Both the position numbers and the translations under genes were made by a program. A DNA stretch of 64,000 nt. Source: Bradyrhizobium manausense (GTDB taxonomy: Bacteria; Pseudomonadota; Alphaproteobacteria; Rhizobiales; Xanthobacteraceae). A model generated the notes under the pieces. The model was given only the letters and a program-made list of their open reading frames with translations, was not told the origin of the DNA and ran no database searches. Shown here in pieces: positions 51,825-60,391 of this stretch (within the stretch, counting starts at the first letter, position 1; every line of letters begins with the position of its first letter). The stretch spans positions 2,976,001-3,040,000 of the forward strand of contig NZ_JAFCJI010000001.1 in NCBI RefSeq assembly GCF_018131105.1. Reading direction: 5' to 3'.

Positions 51825-52052
51825 GTGCTGAACAAGTTCGGCCCCTCGGGCAATGGCGAAGCGCAAGTGCAATATCTCGACGGCGATTTCCGCGTGATCT
51901 CGCCGGGGACGTTCGTGCGCTGCGCCATCACAGACACGCGGATCCCGCTCGACGAGCTGAAATACTGGAGCGTGGACCTGCAGGAAGCCTACGCCACGCC
52001 CGCCGCCGTGCTGCAGCGGCATTTTCCCAACGCGCCGAAGCCGCAATCGTGA
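51825..52052 (+). CDS. DUF2093 domain protein
   Basis: 75 residues starting at a GTG (51825). The pattern VQYLDGDFRVISPGTFVRCAITDTRIPLDELKYWSVDLQEAYATP is the DUF2093 signature, an alphaproteobacterial family of about 70 residues with no known role. The one conserved Cys in VRCAITDTRIP is unpaired. It is convergent with the PsiF-like gene across 16 bases. Confidence 0.9.
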   Translation: MLNKFGPSGNGEAQVQYLDGDFRVISPGTFVRCAITDTRIPLDELKYWSVDLQEAYATPAAVLQRHFPNAPKPQS

Positions 52053-52068
52053 GGCCTCGCCCGCGCGG

Positions 52069-52368
52069 CTATTGCTGCGCGGGACCATCGGTGCCCACGC
52101 ATGTCTTGATCGCGCTCCTTCGCGCTTCTCCGACCATCTTCTGATCGATCGCCTGCTTCAGGCAATCAACCCGCGCCTGCGCCAGGCAGAGCTGCAGCTG
52201 GTCGCGCTTGTCCTGTCCCTTCAGGCTCTGCGTGCTCGCGAGGCAAGCCACGCGCTTGGTCGCGGGAACCGGCTCCGCGGCGCCTGGAGCCGGCGACGTC
52301 TGGGCAAACACCGGCGCAACAATCAGATACGCAAGGCTGGCGGCAATGGCCGCGAGAGGCAGTTTCAT
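52069..52368 (-). CDS. Exported PsiF-repeat-like protein
   Basis: 99 residues. A signal peptide (MKLPLAAIAASLAYLIVAPVFA) is followed by a Pro/Ala linker and a Cys-containing helical part: ACLASTQSLKGQDKRDQLQLCLAQ then VDCLKQAIDQKMVGEARRSAIKTCVG. Two copies of the C-(x)n-LKG/VGE-C pattern resemble the repeats of phosphate-starvation protein PsiF. The role of PsiF proteins is unknown. A longer frame upstream to 52455 has no signal-like start. Confidence 0.7.
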   Translation of the reverse strand: MKLPLAAIAASLAYLIVAPVFAQTSPAPGAAEPVPATKRVACLASTQSLKGQDKRDQLQLCLAQARVDCLKQAIDQKMVGEARRSAIKTCVGTDGPAQQ

Positions 52369-52514
52369 CGCAGTCTCCAGGATCGCATGAGAGCGATAGA
52401 AGCTTTGCGATGAATGTCGGCTGAATAGCGAACTGGCGCAGGGTCGGCACAGCACAGGCTGTTCCCACCGATGCCGCCTTTGCCGAAGACATATACCGAC
52501 GACAGGTTCAGTAC

Positions 52515-52754
52515 CTATTCAACGAACAGGCTGCCACGCGGATCGACATCCCGGTGGTACGCCACATAGTCGATCTCGCCGCGCGTGGTCCCGATATCGC
52601 GCAATTCATGGTCACTGAGGCCGGACAAGATCGCGTGCACCTTTTGGCGCAGGAGTCGTTCCAGCAACGCATCCCGAAATCTCCCGAAGACTCCGGCGGG
52701 TTTGATCGAGACCGAGGTCCGGGGCAATCCGATCGTGTCATAGGTCGTGCTCAT
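52515..52754 (-). CDS. DUF1127 domain protein
   Basis: 79 residues. The C-terminal half, LRQKVHAILSGLSDHELRDIGTTRGEIDYVAYH, is the DUF1127 domain, a short Arg-rich fold that in alphaproteobacteria has been linked to RNA binding, phosphate and carbon metabolism. Start MSTTYDTIG at 52754; a longer frame to 52814 is unlikely. Divergent from the TolB-type regulator gene. Confidence 0.88.
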   Translation of the reverse strand: MSTTYDTIGLPRTSVSIKPAGVFGRFRDALLERLLRQKVHAILSGLSDHELRDIGTTRGEIDYVAYHRDVDPRGSLFVE

Positions 52755-52913
52755 CGCGACAGCTCCGCTGACTGATCCACCGACACGACGTTGCCACATC
52801 AGGCTTGGGCGCACTTGATATTCGGCTTACATTTTCCTTATCGAAGGCTTACTCTTCGTCGTGCAACCGATGCGCGACACGCTGAACTGAGGGCAAGCCT
52901 GGGGAATGGTGCC

Positions 52914-53909
52914 ATGCGCTGTTTCTTCGAGGACTGTGCGTTGGATACCGACCGGCGTGAACTACGCCGCAAGTCCGATGTCGTGCCGACGACGCCACAG
53001 GTTTTCGATCTGCTCACATATTTGATCCGCAACAGGGATCACGTCGTCAGCAAGGACGACCTCGTCGACGCGATCTGGAACGGCCGAATCATATCGGACG
53101 CAGCCCTGACGACCCGCGTGAACGCCGTCCGACGTGCGATCGGCGATTCCGGCGAGCAACAACGTCTGGTCAGGACGTTTCCGCGAAAGGGCTTTCGTTT
53201 CGTGGGCGCGGTCCGAGACGAGGATCGCCGCCCGGGCGTCGCAGCGGCACCAGATGCCCCGCGATTCGACGGCCGGGGTTACGCCAGAGATCGGATGACG
53301 TCAGCAGGCAGGACGCTGACGTCAGCCGTTGTCGTCGCACTTGCCTGCGGCCTCATCGGCTACGGCACCGTCCAAACCGGGGTCCGCACCGACGTCGTTC
53401 GGGAAGCTCAAACAAACGAATCGCAACCCACAGTGCCGCCCGAGATCGCGCTTCGTCTCTCTCTCGTGGTGCTGCCGTTCGCCAGCCTCGACAGCGATCC
53501 GAAACAGGATCCTCTTGCCGAATTCATCACGAGGAATTTGGCGGCTCATCTCGCGCGAACGCCGTCCACTTTCGTCGTTGGCCACGAGACCGTGCCTGCC
53601 GACAGGAACGGAGCGATCGCGCTTGAACAGTTGCGAACGCGTCTCGGCATCCGCTGGGCCGTGCAAGGCGCGGTCAGGCGCAATGGAGATCAGGTGCGGG
53701 TCAACGTATCACTGACCGATCTTCAGAACGCCCGCGACGTCTGGTCAGACTGGTTCGACGGCGACGGCACAAATCTGGCCGCCCTGCAGGACAATATCGC
53801 CGCGCGGATTCTCTGCGTTGCGCACCTGCATCTCCGTCACTACGAAGAAGCCATCGAACAGTGTCGCCGCTCGCTGAATATGACCGGCGTCAAGGCTTAC
53901 ATCAGCTGA
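52914..53909 (+). CDS. CadC-like winged-helix/TolB protein, C-terminally truncated
   Basis: 331 residues. An N-terminal OmpR/CadC-type DNA-binding domain (about 1-100: RKSDVVPTTPQVFDLLTYLI, SKDDLVDAIWNGRIISDAAL, TFPRKGFRFVGAV) is followed by one transmembrane segment (about 130-150), a TolB-like domain (LSLVVLPFASLDSDP, RWAVQGAVRRNGDQVRV) and a short end. Relatives carry several TPRs and are near 500 residues. Here the sequence jumps from ALQDNIAARI straight to CVAHLHLRHYEEAIEQCRRSLN, a piece of a TPR, and stops 18 residues later. An internal deletion and premature stop are likely. Whether the product is functional is unknown. Confidence 0.75.
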   Translation: MRCFFEDCALDTDRRELRRKSDVVPTTPQVFDLLTYLIRNRDHVVSKDDLVDAIWNGRIISDAALTTRVNAVRRAIGDSGEQQRLVRTFPRKGFRFVGAVRDEDRRPGVAAAPDAPRFDGRGYARDRMTSAGRTLTSAVVVALACGLIGYGTVQTGVRTDVVREAQTNESQPTVPPEIALRLSLVVLPFASLDSDPKQDPLAEFITRNLAAHLARTPSTFVVGHETVPADRNGAIALEQLRTRLGIRWAVQGAVRRNGDQVRVNVSLTDLQNARDVWSDWFDGDGTNLAALQDNIAARILCVAHLHLRHYEEAIEQCRRSLNMTGVKAYIS

Positions 53910-53934
53910 TGCGAGACCATCGTCTGCGGCGAGA

Positions 53935-54951
53935 TCAGCGCGCGCCGAAGCGGCGCTCGCGGGCCTCGTAGAGATGGTCGCAGATCAATTGCCTGAGCCT
54001 GGCCGGATCATCGAAGTCGAGCTGGACGGCAAAAGGCACGATGCCGTCGGGCGCCCCCTCGGCGCCGCGCAGGCGCGCGAGGTCCTTCTCCGTCGTCACC
54101 AGGATGAGCTGCTCGCGCTGCGCATCGGCTGCGAGCGCGGCGAGTTCATCGCGCGAGAACATGTGGTGATCGGCGAAGGGACGCGTGCGTGCGACCTCGA
54201 TGCCGCTCGCGCGCAATGTCCTGAAGAATCGCCCGGGATCGCCGATGCCGGCAAACGCAAGGACGGGTTTGCCGAACAGCTGCGCGACCGCGGCCGCGTC
54301 GGGCCGCAACCGCGCCCGCAGCACCGGCTTGCCGCGCGCGGAAATGTCCCCCGCGACGCCGTCGGCGGCATGGCCATCGCCGATCAGCACCAGCGCATCG
54401 GTGCGCGCGAGCTGCGCCCTCAGCGGCGCACGCAGCGGACCTGCCGGAAACACACGGCCGTTGCCGAGGCCGCGCTCGCTGTCGATCACGATCAGCGAGG
54501 CATCCTTCAGCAGCTTGGGATTCTGGAAACCGTCGTCCATCAGGATGACGGTGGCGCCTTGCGACTTCGCCAGCGCGACGCCGTCGAGGCGGTCGCGCGC
54601 CACGGCAACCGGAACGTCGCGCACCATCATCAGCGGCTCGTCGCCGACGTCGGCGGCGGTGTGGCGTTCGCGATCGACCATGACAGGGCCGTGCAAGCGC
54701 CCGCCATAGCCGCGGCTGAGCACCACCGGCGTCTCGCCGAGGTCGCGCAGGAGTTTGGTCAACGCCAGCACGGTCGGCGTCTTGCCGGCGCCGCCGACAT
54801 GGTAGTTGCCGACGCAGAGCACGGGGATGCCGGCGTCGAACCCCTTGCGCGCCATGCGGCGTGCGGTGATGGCGCCGTAGAGCGCGCCCAACGGGCTGAG
54901 GAGATGCGACTTCGGGGAACGCGGCCGGTACCAGAAGGCCGGCTCACGCAT
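53935..54951 (-). CDS. lpxK: Tetraacyldisaccharide 4'-kinase
   Basis: Inner-membrane-associated kinase that phosphorylates lipid A disaccharide at the 4' position. 338 residues. N-terminus EPAFWYRP is typical, then the P-loop GNYHVGGAGKTPTVLAL, and SRGYGGRLHGPVMVD and VILMDDGFQNPKL (with the metal-binding Asp) follow. The start overlaps the stop of waaA by eight bases. Together they take lipid IV-A precursors to Kdo-lipid A. Confidence 0.96.
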   Translation of the reverse strand: MREPAFWYRPRSPKSHLLSPLGALYGAITARRMARKGFDAGIPVLCVGNYHVGGAGKTPTVLALTKLLRDLGETPVVLSRGYGGRLHGPVMVDRERHTAADVGDEPLMMVRDVPVAVARDRLDGVALAKSQGATVILMDDGFQNPKLLKDASLIVIDSERGLGNGRVFPAGPLRAPLRAQLARTDALVLIGDGHAADGVAGDISARGKPVLRARLRPDAAAVAQLFGKPVLAFAGIGDPGRFFRTLRASGIEVARTRPFADHHMFSRDELAALAADAQREQLILVTTEKDLARLRGAEGAPDGIVPFAVQLDFDDPARLRQLICDHLYEARERRFGAR

Positions 54952-56284
54952 TGGCGGCTCCCATCTCGATCCGCAACTGCATCAGATACGGCTCGAGTGC
55001 GGTCATGGTGCGATCGAGCGCGCCGCCGAGCTCCTCGACCACGCCGGAACCTGCGCGATGCATCTTGTCGCGTACGGTGGGCTCGGCCAGCAATAGGCCG
55101 AGCTGCTTCGTCAGCGCGTCCTGCGTGTCGGCCTGGCGCGCTCCGCCGCTGCCGTCGAGCGCCTGATAGACGTCGGCAAAGTTGAAGACGTGCGGACCGT
55201 GAACGATGGCCGCGCCGAGCTTGATCGCCTCGATCGGATTCTGTCCGCCATGGCGGATCAGCGATCCGCCCATGAACACGATGGGCGAGAGGCGGTAGAA
55301 CAGGCCGAGTTCACCCATGGTGTCGGCGACGTAGATATCGGTGGTGGCCAAAAACGGCTCATCGCGCGAGCGCAATGCGGGCTTCAGGCCTGATGCGGTG
55401 ACAAGGCCTGCGATCGAGGAGCCGCGGTCCGGATGGCGCGGCACGATCACGGTCAGCAGTTGCGGGAAGATGCCGGCCAGGCTGCGATGCGCGGCGACCA
55501 GCATCTCGTCCTCGCCCGGATGGGTCGAGGCCGCGACGATGATCGGACGCCCGCGCGTCATCGTCATCAGCCGTTCGAGCTTGGCGGGATCGGCCGGCGG
55601 CGCCGGAACGTCGAGCTTGAGATTGCCGGTGGTGACGACATCGCGGCTGCCGAGCGCGGAGAAGCGTTCGGCATCGGTATTCGATTGCGCCAGGCAGATG
55701 TCGAAGCGCGACAGCAGCGCCGAGATGGTGCCGTGCATGCGCCGCCAGCGCGGAAACGAGCGCGGCGACATCCGCCCGTTGATCAGCACCATCGGCACCC
55801 GGCGCGCAGCACCCGCCAGGATCAGGTTCGGCCAGAGGTCGGATTCGATGAACAGCGCCAGCGACGGCTTCCAGTGATCGAGGAAGCGCGCGACGTAACG
55901 CGGAGAATCATACGGCACGTATTGATGGATGACGTCTGGCGGAAAGCGCTTTGCCACGACCGCAGCCGACGTCACCGTGCCCGAGGTGAGCAGGATGCGC
56001 AGATTGAGATCGCGCATCCGCTCGATCAGCGCCGCCGCGGCCAGCACCTCACCGACGCTGGCGCCGTGGATCCACACCAGCGGTCCGTGCGGGCGCACGT
56101 CCTGGGACAGGCCGCGCCGCTCACTCACGCGGTCGGGATCTTCCTTGCCCTGCTTCAGCCGCCGCTTGATCAGCGCAGGCGCGAGCGGCACCAGACTGGT
56201 GGCCAGGCGCCGATACATCCGCAGCGTCATCGGCAAGGACTTGGGCAGCGCATGGGGCAGCGAACCGGCCAGCGTTTTAGCCAT
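54944..56284 (-). CDS. waaA: 3-deoxy-D-manno-octulosonic acid transferase
   Basis: Kdo transferase (GT30) of the inner membrane; adds Kdo to lipid A precursor using CMP-Kdo. 446 residues from MAKTLAGSLP. An N-terminal basic/hydrophobic anchor, the catalytic Glu in IHGASVGEVLAAA, and C-terminal GT-B blocks VFMGGSLIRHGGQNPIEA and HGPHVFNFADVYQAL. It overlaps the acyltransferase gene by eight bases at the 5' end and lpxK at the 3' end. Cannot tell if one or two Kdo residues are added. Confidence 0.96.
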   Translation of the reverse strand: MAKTLAGSLPHALPKSLPMTLRMYRRLATSLVPLAPALIKRRLKQGKEDPDRVSERRGLSQDVRPHGPLVWIHGASVGEVLAAAALIERMRDLNLRILLTSGTVTSAAVVAKRFPPDVIHQYVPYDSPRYVARFLDHWKPSLALFIESDLWPNLILAGAARRVPMVLINGRMSPRSFPRWRRMHGTISALLSRFDICLAQSNTDAERFSALGSRDVVTTGNLKLDVPAPPADPAKLERLMTMTRGRPIIVAASTHPGEDEMLVAAHRSLAGIFPQLLTVIVPRHPDRGSSIAGLVTASGLKPALRSRDEPFLATTDIYVADTMGELGLFYRLSPIVFMGGSLIRHGGQNPIEAIKLGAAIVHGPHVFNFADVYQALDGSGGARQADTQDALTKQLGLLLAEPTVRDKMHRAGSGVVEELGGALDRTMTALEPYLMQLRIEMGAANA

Positions 56285-56990
56285 CTTGGGGCCCCGGGCG
56301 GCCGAGCTGCACATAGGCGCGACGGGTGGCTTCGTTCAGCGTGTCTTCCAGCTCCTGCCGCAGCGTTTCCATCATGGCGGCATCGGCATCCGGCGGCACA
56401 TGGATTTCCTTGATACCGACCAGAGCGCCCCGCCCGAACGGCAGGTTGATGGTGGTGCGGTCCCAGTTCTTGAGCCGGATGAAGCGACTGGTCGCCATCG
56501 CGAAAGGCATGATCGGCCGCCCCGATTCCCGTGCCAGCATGATGATGCCGAGCCCGGCCACGCGCGCGCGCTTGGGGACATCGGCGGTCAGCGCGACATT
56601 ACAACCGTCCTGGAGCGTTCGCACCATCTCCTTGAAGGCGCCCACACCACCTTTGCGGTGGAAAGCGCTGCCGTGATCGCCGGACCCGCGGATGAGGCCG
56701 ATGCCGAGCCGCTCCACCGCGATCGCGTTGAACTCGCCGTCGCGATGACGGGAGATCAGGACCTTGGCCCGGTAGGATTCCTTGTTCTTGATGAACGGGG
56801 TGAGGAAGTGCTGGCCGTGCCAGAACGCGAAGATCGCCGGAATCTGCGGTTCGACGATGTCATAGACGTTGCCCGGATCGAACGTGAATTTGTTGGTCCG
56901 CCAGACCAGACGCAGATATTCGGCCGCCAGGACCCCGACGGCACGCTGAAACCAGCTGCTCCGCAGCGTATTGCGAAGCAGTTTTTTCAA
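56277..56990 (-). CDS. DUF374-family lysophospholipid/lipid A acyltransferase
   Basis: 237 residues. The LPLAT fold with FWHGQHFLTPF and LISRHRDGEFNAI (His/Asp catalytic element), then KGGVGAFKEMVRTLQ. The DUF374 family includes LpxJ, a secondary lipid A acyltransferase described in Helicobacter, and the position between waaA and DUF4170 supports a lipid A role. The start is a TTG at 56990 overlapping the stop of the previous gene (TTGA). N-terminal membrane segment is modest. Confidence 0.85.
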   Translation of the reverse strand: MKKLLRNTLRSSWFQRAVGVLAAEYLRLVWRTNKFTFDPGNVYDIVEPQIPAIFAFWHGQHFLTPFIKNKESYRAKVLISRHRDGEFNAIAVERLGIGLIRGSGDHGSAFHRKGGVGAFKEMVRTLQDGCNVALTADVPKRARVAGLGIIMLARESGRPIMPFAMATSRFIRLKNWDRTTINLPFGRGALVGIKEIHVPPDADAAMMETLRQELEDTLNEATRRAYVQLGRPGPQDG

Positions 56991-57229
56991 CGCGCCGGTT
57001 CTTGATTCGGGTCGAGCAGGCGATGCAGGTGGACGATGAAATAGCGCATCTGCGCGTTGTCGACCGTGCTCTGGGCCTTGGCGCGCCAGGCGGCGTGGGC
57101 GGACGCATAGTTCGGATAGAGGCCCACGATCTCGACGTCGTCGAGGTTCTTGAAGGTGTTGTGCTCGAGGTCGAGCAGCTCACCGCCGATGACGAGGTGC
57201 AGCAGTTGTTGCGGGGCACTATCTGACAT
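56987..57229 (-). CDS. DUF4170 domain protein
   Basis: 80 residues: MSDSAPQQLLHLVIGGELLD then FKNLDDVEIVGLYPNYASAHAAWRAKAQ and FIVHLHRLLDP. This is the alphaproteobacterial DUF4170 family, regularly found between cysQ and the lipid A acyltransferase genes. Function unknown; the small alpha/beta protein might be a regulator or adaptor. Its stop is overlapped by the TTG start of the acyltransferase. Confidence 0.88.
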   Translation of the reverse strand: MSDSAPQQLLHLVIGGELLDLEHNTFKNLDDVEIVGLYPNYASAHAAWRAKAQSTVDNAQMRYFIVHLHRLLDPNQEPAR

Positions 57230-57291
57230 GGGTTCTGTTCCTAAGAGGCTGCCCGGCAAAGCAGTTGTCGGCAAGCACGCCGACAGGCGCT

Positions 57292-58104
57292 TCAGGGCAA
57301 GGGACGATCTCGAAAATGCGCGACAATGCTCGCATGACGATCGCGTCCCGCTGCCACCAGCACCCCGTGCGTCACTTCCCGACGATTATAGAGGATGGGA
57401 TCTCCGGAGAGGTCGGTCATCCTACCATCCGCTTCCTGCACGATCAAATCGGCCGCCGCAAGGTCCCAATCATGGCTATTGCCACCCGCAAAAGCCGCAT
57501 CCAGCGTGCCATTGGCGACCCGGCAGAGCCGCAACGCCAGCGAACCGATTCGCGGATGCAGCTTGATCTCGCCGCCCGATGCGTTGAGCCGCTCGATCAT
57601 CGGCTTGGGGCCGGCCACGCGGGAGAAGTCAAGCGCCGTACCCTCGGTCGCGCGGACCGGTTGGCCGTTGAGGATCGTGCCCTGGCCGCGGACGGCGAAA
57701 AAGAACTCGTTGCTGACAGGCGCGAACACGGCGGCGAGCACGGGCGAAGCATCCTCGACCAGCGCGACGCTGACGCACCATTCGTCATGGCCGTTGAGAT
57801 AATTGCGGGTGCCGTCGATGGGATCGACCACCCAGGTCAGGCGCCGCGACAGCCGCGAGGAATCGTCGGCGCTTTCCTCCGACAGCCAGCCATAATCCGG
57901 CGTGGCGCCGCGCAGGCGCGCTTCGAGCAGGTCGTTCACGGCGATGTCGGCTTCCGAGACCGGCGAGGACGCGCCCTTGATCCACGTCTTCAGCTCGGTG
58001 CGGAACATCGATTGTGCAAGCCGGCCCGCTTCCCGCACCGTGTCGTGCAGCAGCGCTGCCTCGCGCGTCAGAACGTTTGCGTCGAGCCAGTCAGCGTCCG
58101 CCAA
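57292..58104 (-). CDS. cysQ: 3'(2'),5'-bisphosphate nucleotidase CysQ
   Basis: Inositol-monophosphatase-fold, Mg-dependent, Li-sensitive phosphatase that removes 3'-phosphate from PAP formed in sulfate assimilation. 270 residues. Metal-binding motifs: WLSEESADD (Glu), VVDPIDGTRNYLNG (DPxDGT) and HDWDLAAADLIVQEADG (WDxxA). These fit both CysQ and related inositol phosphatases; the cluster context (pmbA, DUF4170, waaA) is that of the genes usually labelled cysQ in Rhizobiales. Overlaps pmbA by 14 bases. Confidence 0.88.
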   Translation of the reverse strand: MADADWLDANVLTREAALLHDTVREAGRLAQSMFRTELKTWIKGASSPVSEADIAVNDLLEARLRGATPDYGWLSEESADDSSRLSRRLTWVVDPIDGTRNYLNGHDEWCVSVALVEDASPVLAAVFAPVSNEFFFAVRGQGTILNGQPVRATEGTALDFSRVAGPKPMIERLNASGGEIKLHPRIGSLALRLCRVANGTLDAAFAGGNSHDWDLAAADLIVQEADGRMTDLSGDPILYNRREVTHGVLVAAGRDRHASIVAHFRDRPLP

Positions 58105-59488
58105 GCGTCAGTCCCTCGATACGCACCGTCGGCGCATTGATGCCGTAGCGGAACTCGAGATTGTTGGCCGGCTGCATCGACTTGAAGATCTCGAACAGGT
58201 GGCCCGCGATCGTCACCTCGCTGACGGGATAGGTGAGCTCGCCATTCTCGATCCAGAAGCCGGAGGCACCGCGGCTGTAATCGCCGGTGACGCCGTTGAC
58301 GCCGGAGCCGATCAGATCAGTGACGTAAAAACCCTGCTTGATGTCGGCGATCAGTTCGGCCGGTGTCGGCGTGCCCGGCTCGAGATGCAGATTGTAGGGA
58401 CCCGGCGAGGGCGAAGACGACACGCCGCGATGGGCGTGGCCCGTGGTGGTGAGGCCGAGCTCGCGCGCGGTGGCGCAGTCGAGCAGCCAGGTCGTCAGCA
58501 CGCCCTCGTCGATCAGCGCGGTCTTCTTCACCGCAACGCCCTCGGCGTCGAATGTCTGCGAGCGCAGGCCGCGCTTGCGCAGCGGATCGTCGATGATGCG
58601 GATGTTTTTCGCGAACAGCTGCTGGCCGAGCTTGTCCTTGAGGAAGCTGGTCTTGCGCGCGATCGACGCACCGTTGATGGCGCCGACGACATGGCCGACC
58701 AGCGAGCCGGCGACGCGCGGATCGAACACGACCGGCACCTTGCAGGTCTCGACCTTGCGTGGATTGTAACGCGCCACGGTGCGCTCGCCGGCGGAGCGGC
58801 CGACAATCTCAGGCGACAACAGATCGGCACCATGCGGCGCCGAGGTGAAGTCGTAATCGCGCTCCATGCTGGTGCCTTCGCCAGCTATCGCGGTCGCCGA
58901 GATGCCCTGGCTGGAGCGCAGGTAAGAGCCGTGGAAGCCGGTAGAGGTGACGAGCACCATGCCGCCCATGCCGGATGAGGCCGAAGCGCCGCCGGATTTG
59001 CTCACGCCCTTCACGGCAAGCGCGGCGGCTTCCGCTTCAAGCGCCCGGCGCTCGAGCTCTGATGTCGCTGGCACGTTTGGATCGAGCAGATCAAGATCGG
59101 GGAAGTCGCGCGCGAGCAGCGCGGGATCGGCGAGACCGACATATTTATCGTCGGGCGCCACGCGCGCCATCGCGACCGCGCGCTCGGCAAGCTTGGTGAC
59201 GGCATCGCCGCTCGTGTCGTTGGTCGAGACCACCGCCTGACGCCGGCCGACCAGCACGCGCAGGCCGACATCATCGCCCTCTGAGCGCTCGGATTCCTCG
59301 ACGCGGCCGTCCCGCACCTCGACGCCTTGCGAGATGCCGCGCACCGCGACCGCATCGGCCGCATCGGCGCCCGCGCGCTTCGCCGCCTCGACCAGACGCT
59401 GCGCGAGATCCGAGAGCGCGGACTGATCGAACAGGTCGCGGTTGGCTTTGGACGAAAGCGTCGAGCTTGCGGATGGTGAAGAGTTCAC
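58091..59488 (-). CDS. pmbA: Metalloprotease PmbA (TldE)
   Basis: 465 residues from a GTG at 59488. TldD/PmbA form a zinc-dependent peptidase heterodimer that matures microcins and degrades CcdA; PmbA is the non-catalytic or regulatory half. Blocks seen: EESERSEGDDVGLRVLVGRR, VVFDPRVAGSLVGHVVGAIN, ASGFWIENGELTYPVSEVTI and NLEFRYGINAPTVRIEGL. The HExxH motif of TldD is not seen, as expected for PmbA. Upstream frame to 59560 is not family-like. Leads the operon that runs to lpxK. Confidence 0.94.
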   Translation of the reverse strand: MNSSPSASSTLSSKANRDLFDQSALSDLAQRLVEAAKRAGADAADAVAVRGISQGVEVRDGRVEESERSEGDDVGLRVLVGRRQAVVSTNDTSGDAVTKLAERAVAMARVAPDDKYVGLADPALLARDFPDLDLLDPNVPATSELERRALEAEAAALAVKGVSKSGGASASSGMGGMVLVTSTGFHGSYLRSSQGISATAIAGEGTSMERDYDFTSAPHGADLLSPEIVGRSAGERTVARYNPRKVETCKVPVVFDPRVAGSLVGHVVGAINGASIARKTSFLKDKLGQQLFAKNIRIIDDPLRKRGLRSQTFDAEGVAVKKTALIDEGVLTTWLLDCATARELGLTTTGHAHRGVSSSPSPGPYNLHLEPGTPTPAELIADIKQGFYVTDLIGSGVNGVTGDYSRGASGFWIENGELTYPVSEVTIAGHLFEIFKSMQPANNLEFRYGINAPTVRIEGLTLGGR

Positions 59489-59770
59489 GAACGAAATCCT
59501 GTTGGGGGCGCGCGGGAGGTTTCGGGGCGACCTTAGGCCCTGAACACCAGATGTGCCCAAATGGTGCGGACTTCAAGCATTATCAGCCCGCAAAAGGCTC
59601 AGATTCGCGAGATCAGCGCAACGTCTCGTCAATCATGCGCGCCAAGGTCTTGTCAATCATGGCGGGCGGTGACGCTGGATTAACCAGCCTTTTTAAGCGG
59701 TTTCGGAAGCGCCCGCGCTAAGGTCCTCGCATCGACCGGGAACATAATCCCGGCGGGGAGAACGAAAGCC

Positions 59771-60289
59771 GTGAGGCGTCAAACAGCAACATGCGGGGCC
59801 AACCTCGCTGGGTCGAGCCGCAGCTTGCGGCTCGACCCTCTTTCCCTTCCGGTCCGCTTCGATGCGCATGATCCGCGCGCCGACGGCTACACCAGGCAAA
59901 TCGAGCTTCATCGCGAGCGTGTCGTGCTGCGCCGTGCCGTCCGCGGCATGCAGATGGCGATCAACGTACGCGTCAGCGACTTCACCGGCGTCGCGCTGCG
60001 CGGCAATGACGAGGCGCAGACCCTCGTGCTGGTGCATCGCGATCCCTCATTGTCCGTTCCGCTGCTGGTCAGTGCCGATGGCGACGATCTCGCCGAGGCC
60101 TGGGCGATCTGGAGTGAGCTCTTTGCGTTGCCGCAACTCGACGAGGGTGCCCGCAAGTCGGCACCGCGCCGCCGCCGCGCCAATGCAATTCGTGCCCGCC
60201 GTCCGAAGTTCCTGATGCGCCGCCGCACCGCCATGACGCGCGAACTGCCGGTTCATCGCGAAGAACGCGAGATCATCGCCAGGCACTAG
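59771..60289 (+). CDS. DUF6101-like conserved protein
   Basis: 172 residues starting at a GTG (59771). The middle part (VVLRRAVRGMQMAINVRVSDFTGVALR and LVHRDPSLSVPLLVSADGDDLAEAWAIWSELF) is well conserved in Bradyrhizobium proteins that I recall as DUF6101; the end is very basic (RRRRANAIRARRPKFLMRRR). No signal peptide or membrane segment. Function unknown; the basic tail might bind nucleic acid. A 282-base spacer lies between this gene and pmbA, with a hairpin (CCGGGAACATAATCCCGG) near 59736-59753. Confidence 0.7.
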   Translation: MRRQTATCGANLAGSSRSLRLDPLSLPVRFDAHDPRADGYTRQIELHRERVVLRRAVRGMQMAINVRVSDFTGVALRGNDEAQTLVLVHRDPSLSVPLLVSADGDDLAEAWAIWSELFALPQLDEGARKSAPRRRRANAIRARRPKFLMRRRTAMTRELPVHREEREIIARH

Positions 60290-60301
60290 GGCAAGATGCG
60301 C

Positions 60302-60387
60302 AGGGTGGGTTGGCCGAAGGCGTAACCCACCTCTTTGCTTTCCACGCGGATAGGAGTTGGTGGGCTACGCCTCGCGAACCCACCCTA
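60302..60387. repeat. Intergenic palindrome, AGGGTGGGTT type
   Basis: AGGGTGGGTTGGCCGAAGGC then GTAACCCACC at 60302-60331 faces GGTGGGCTACGCC and CGAACCCACCCT at 60359-60387. Only one copy is in this window, but arms of this sequence are widespread in Bradyrhizobium as I recall. Confidence 0.8.
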
Positions 60388-60391
60388 CGAA

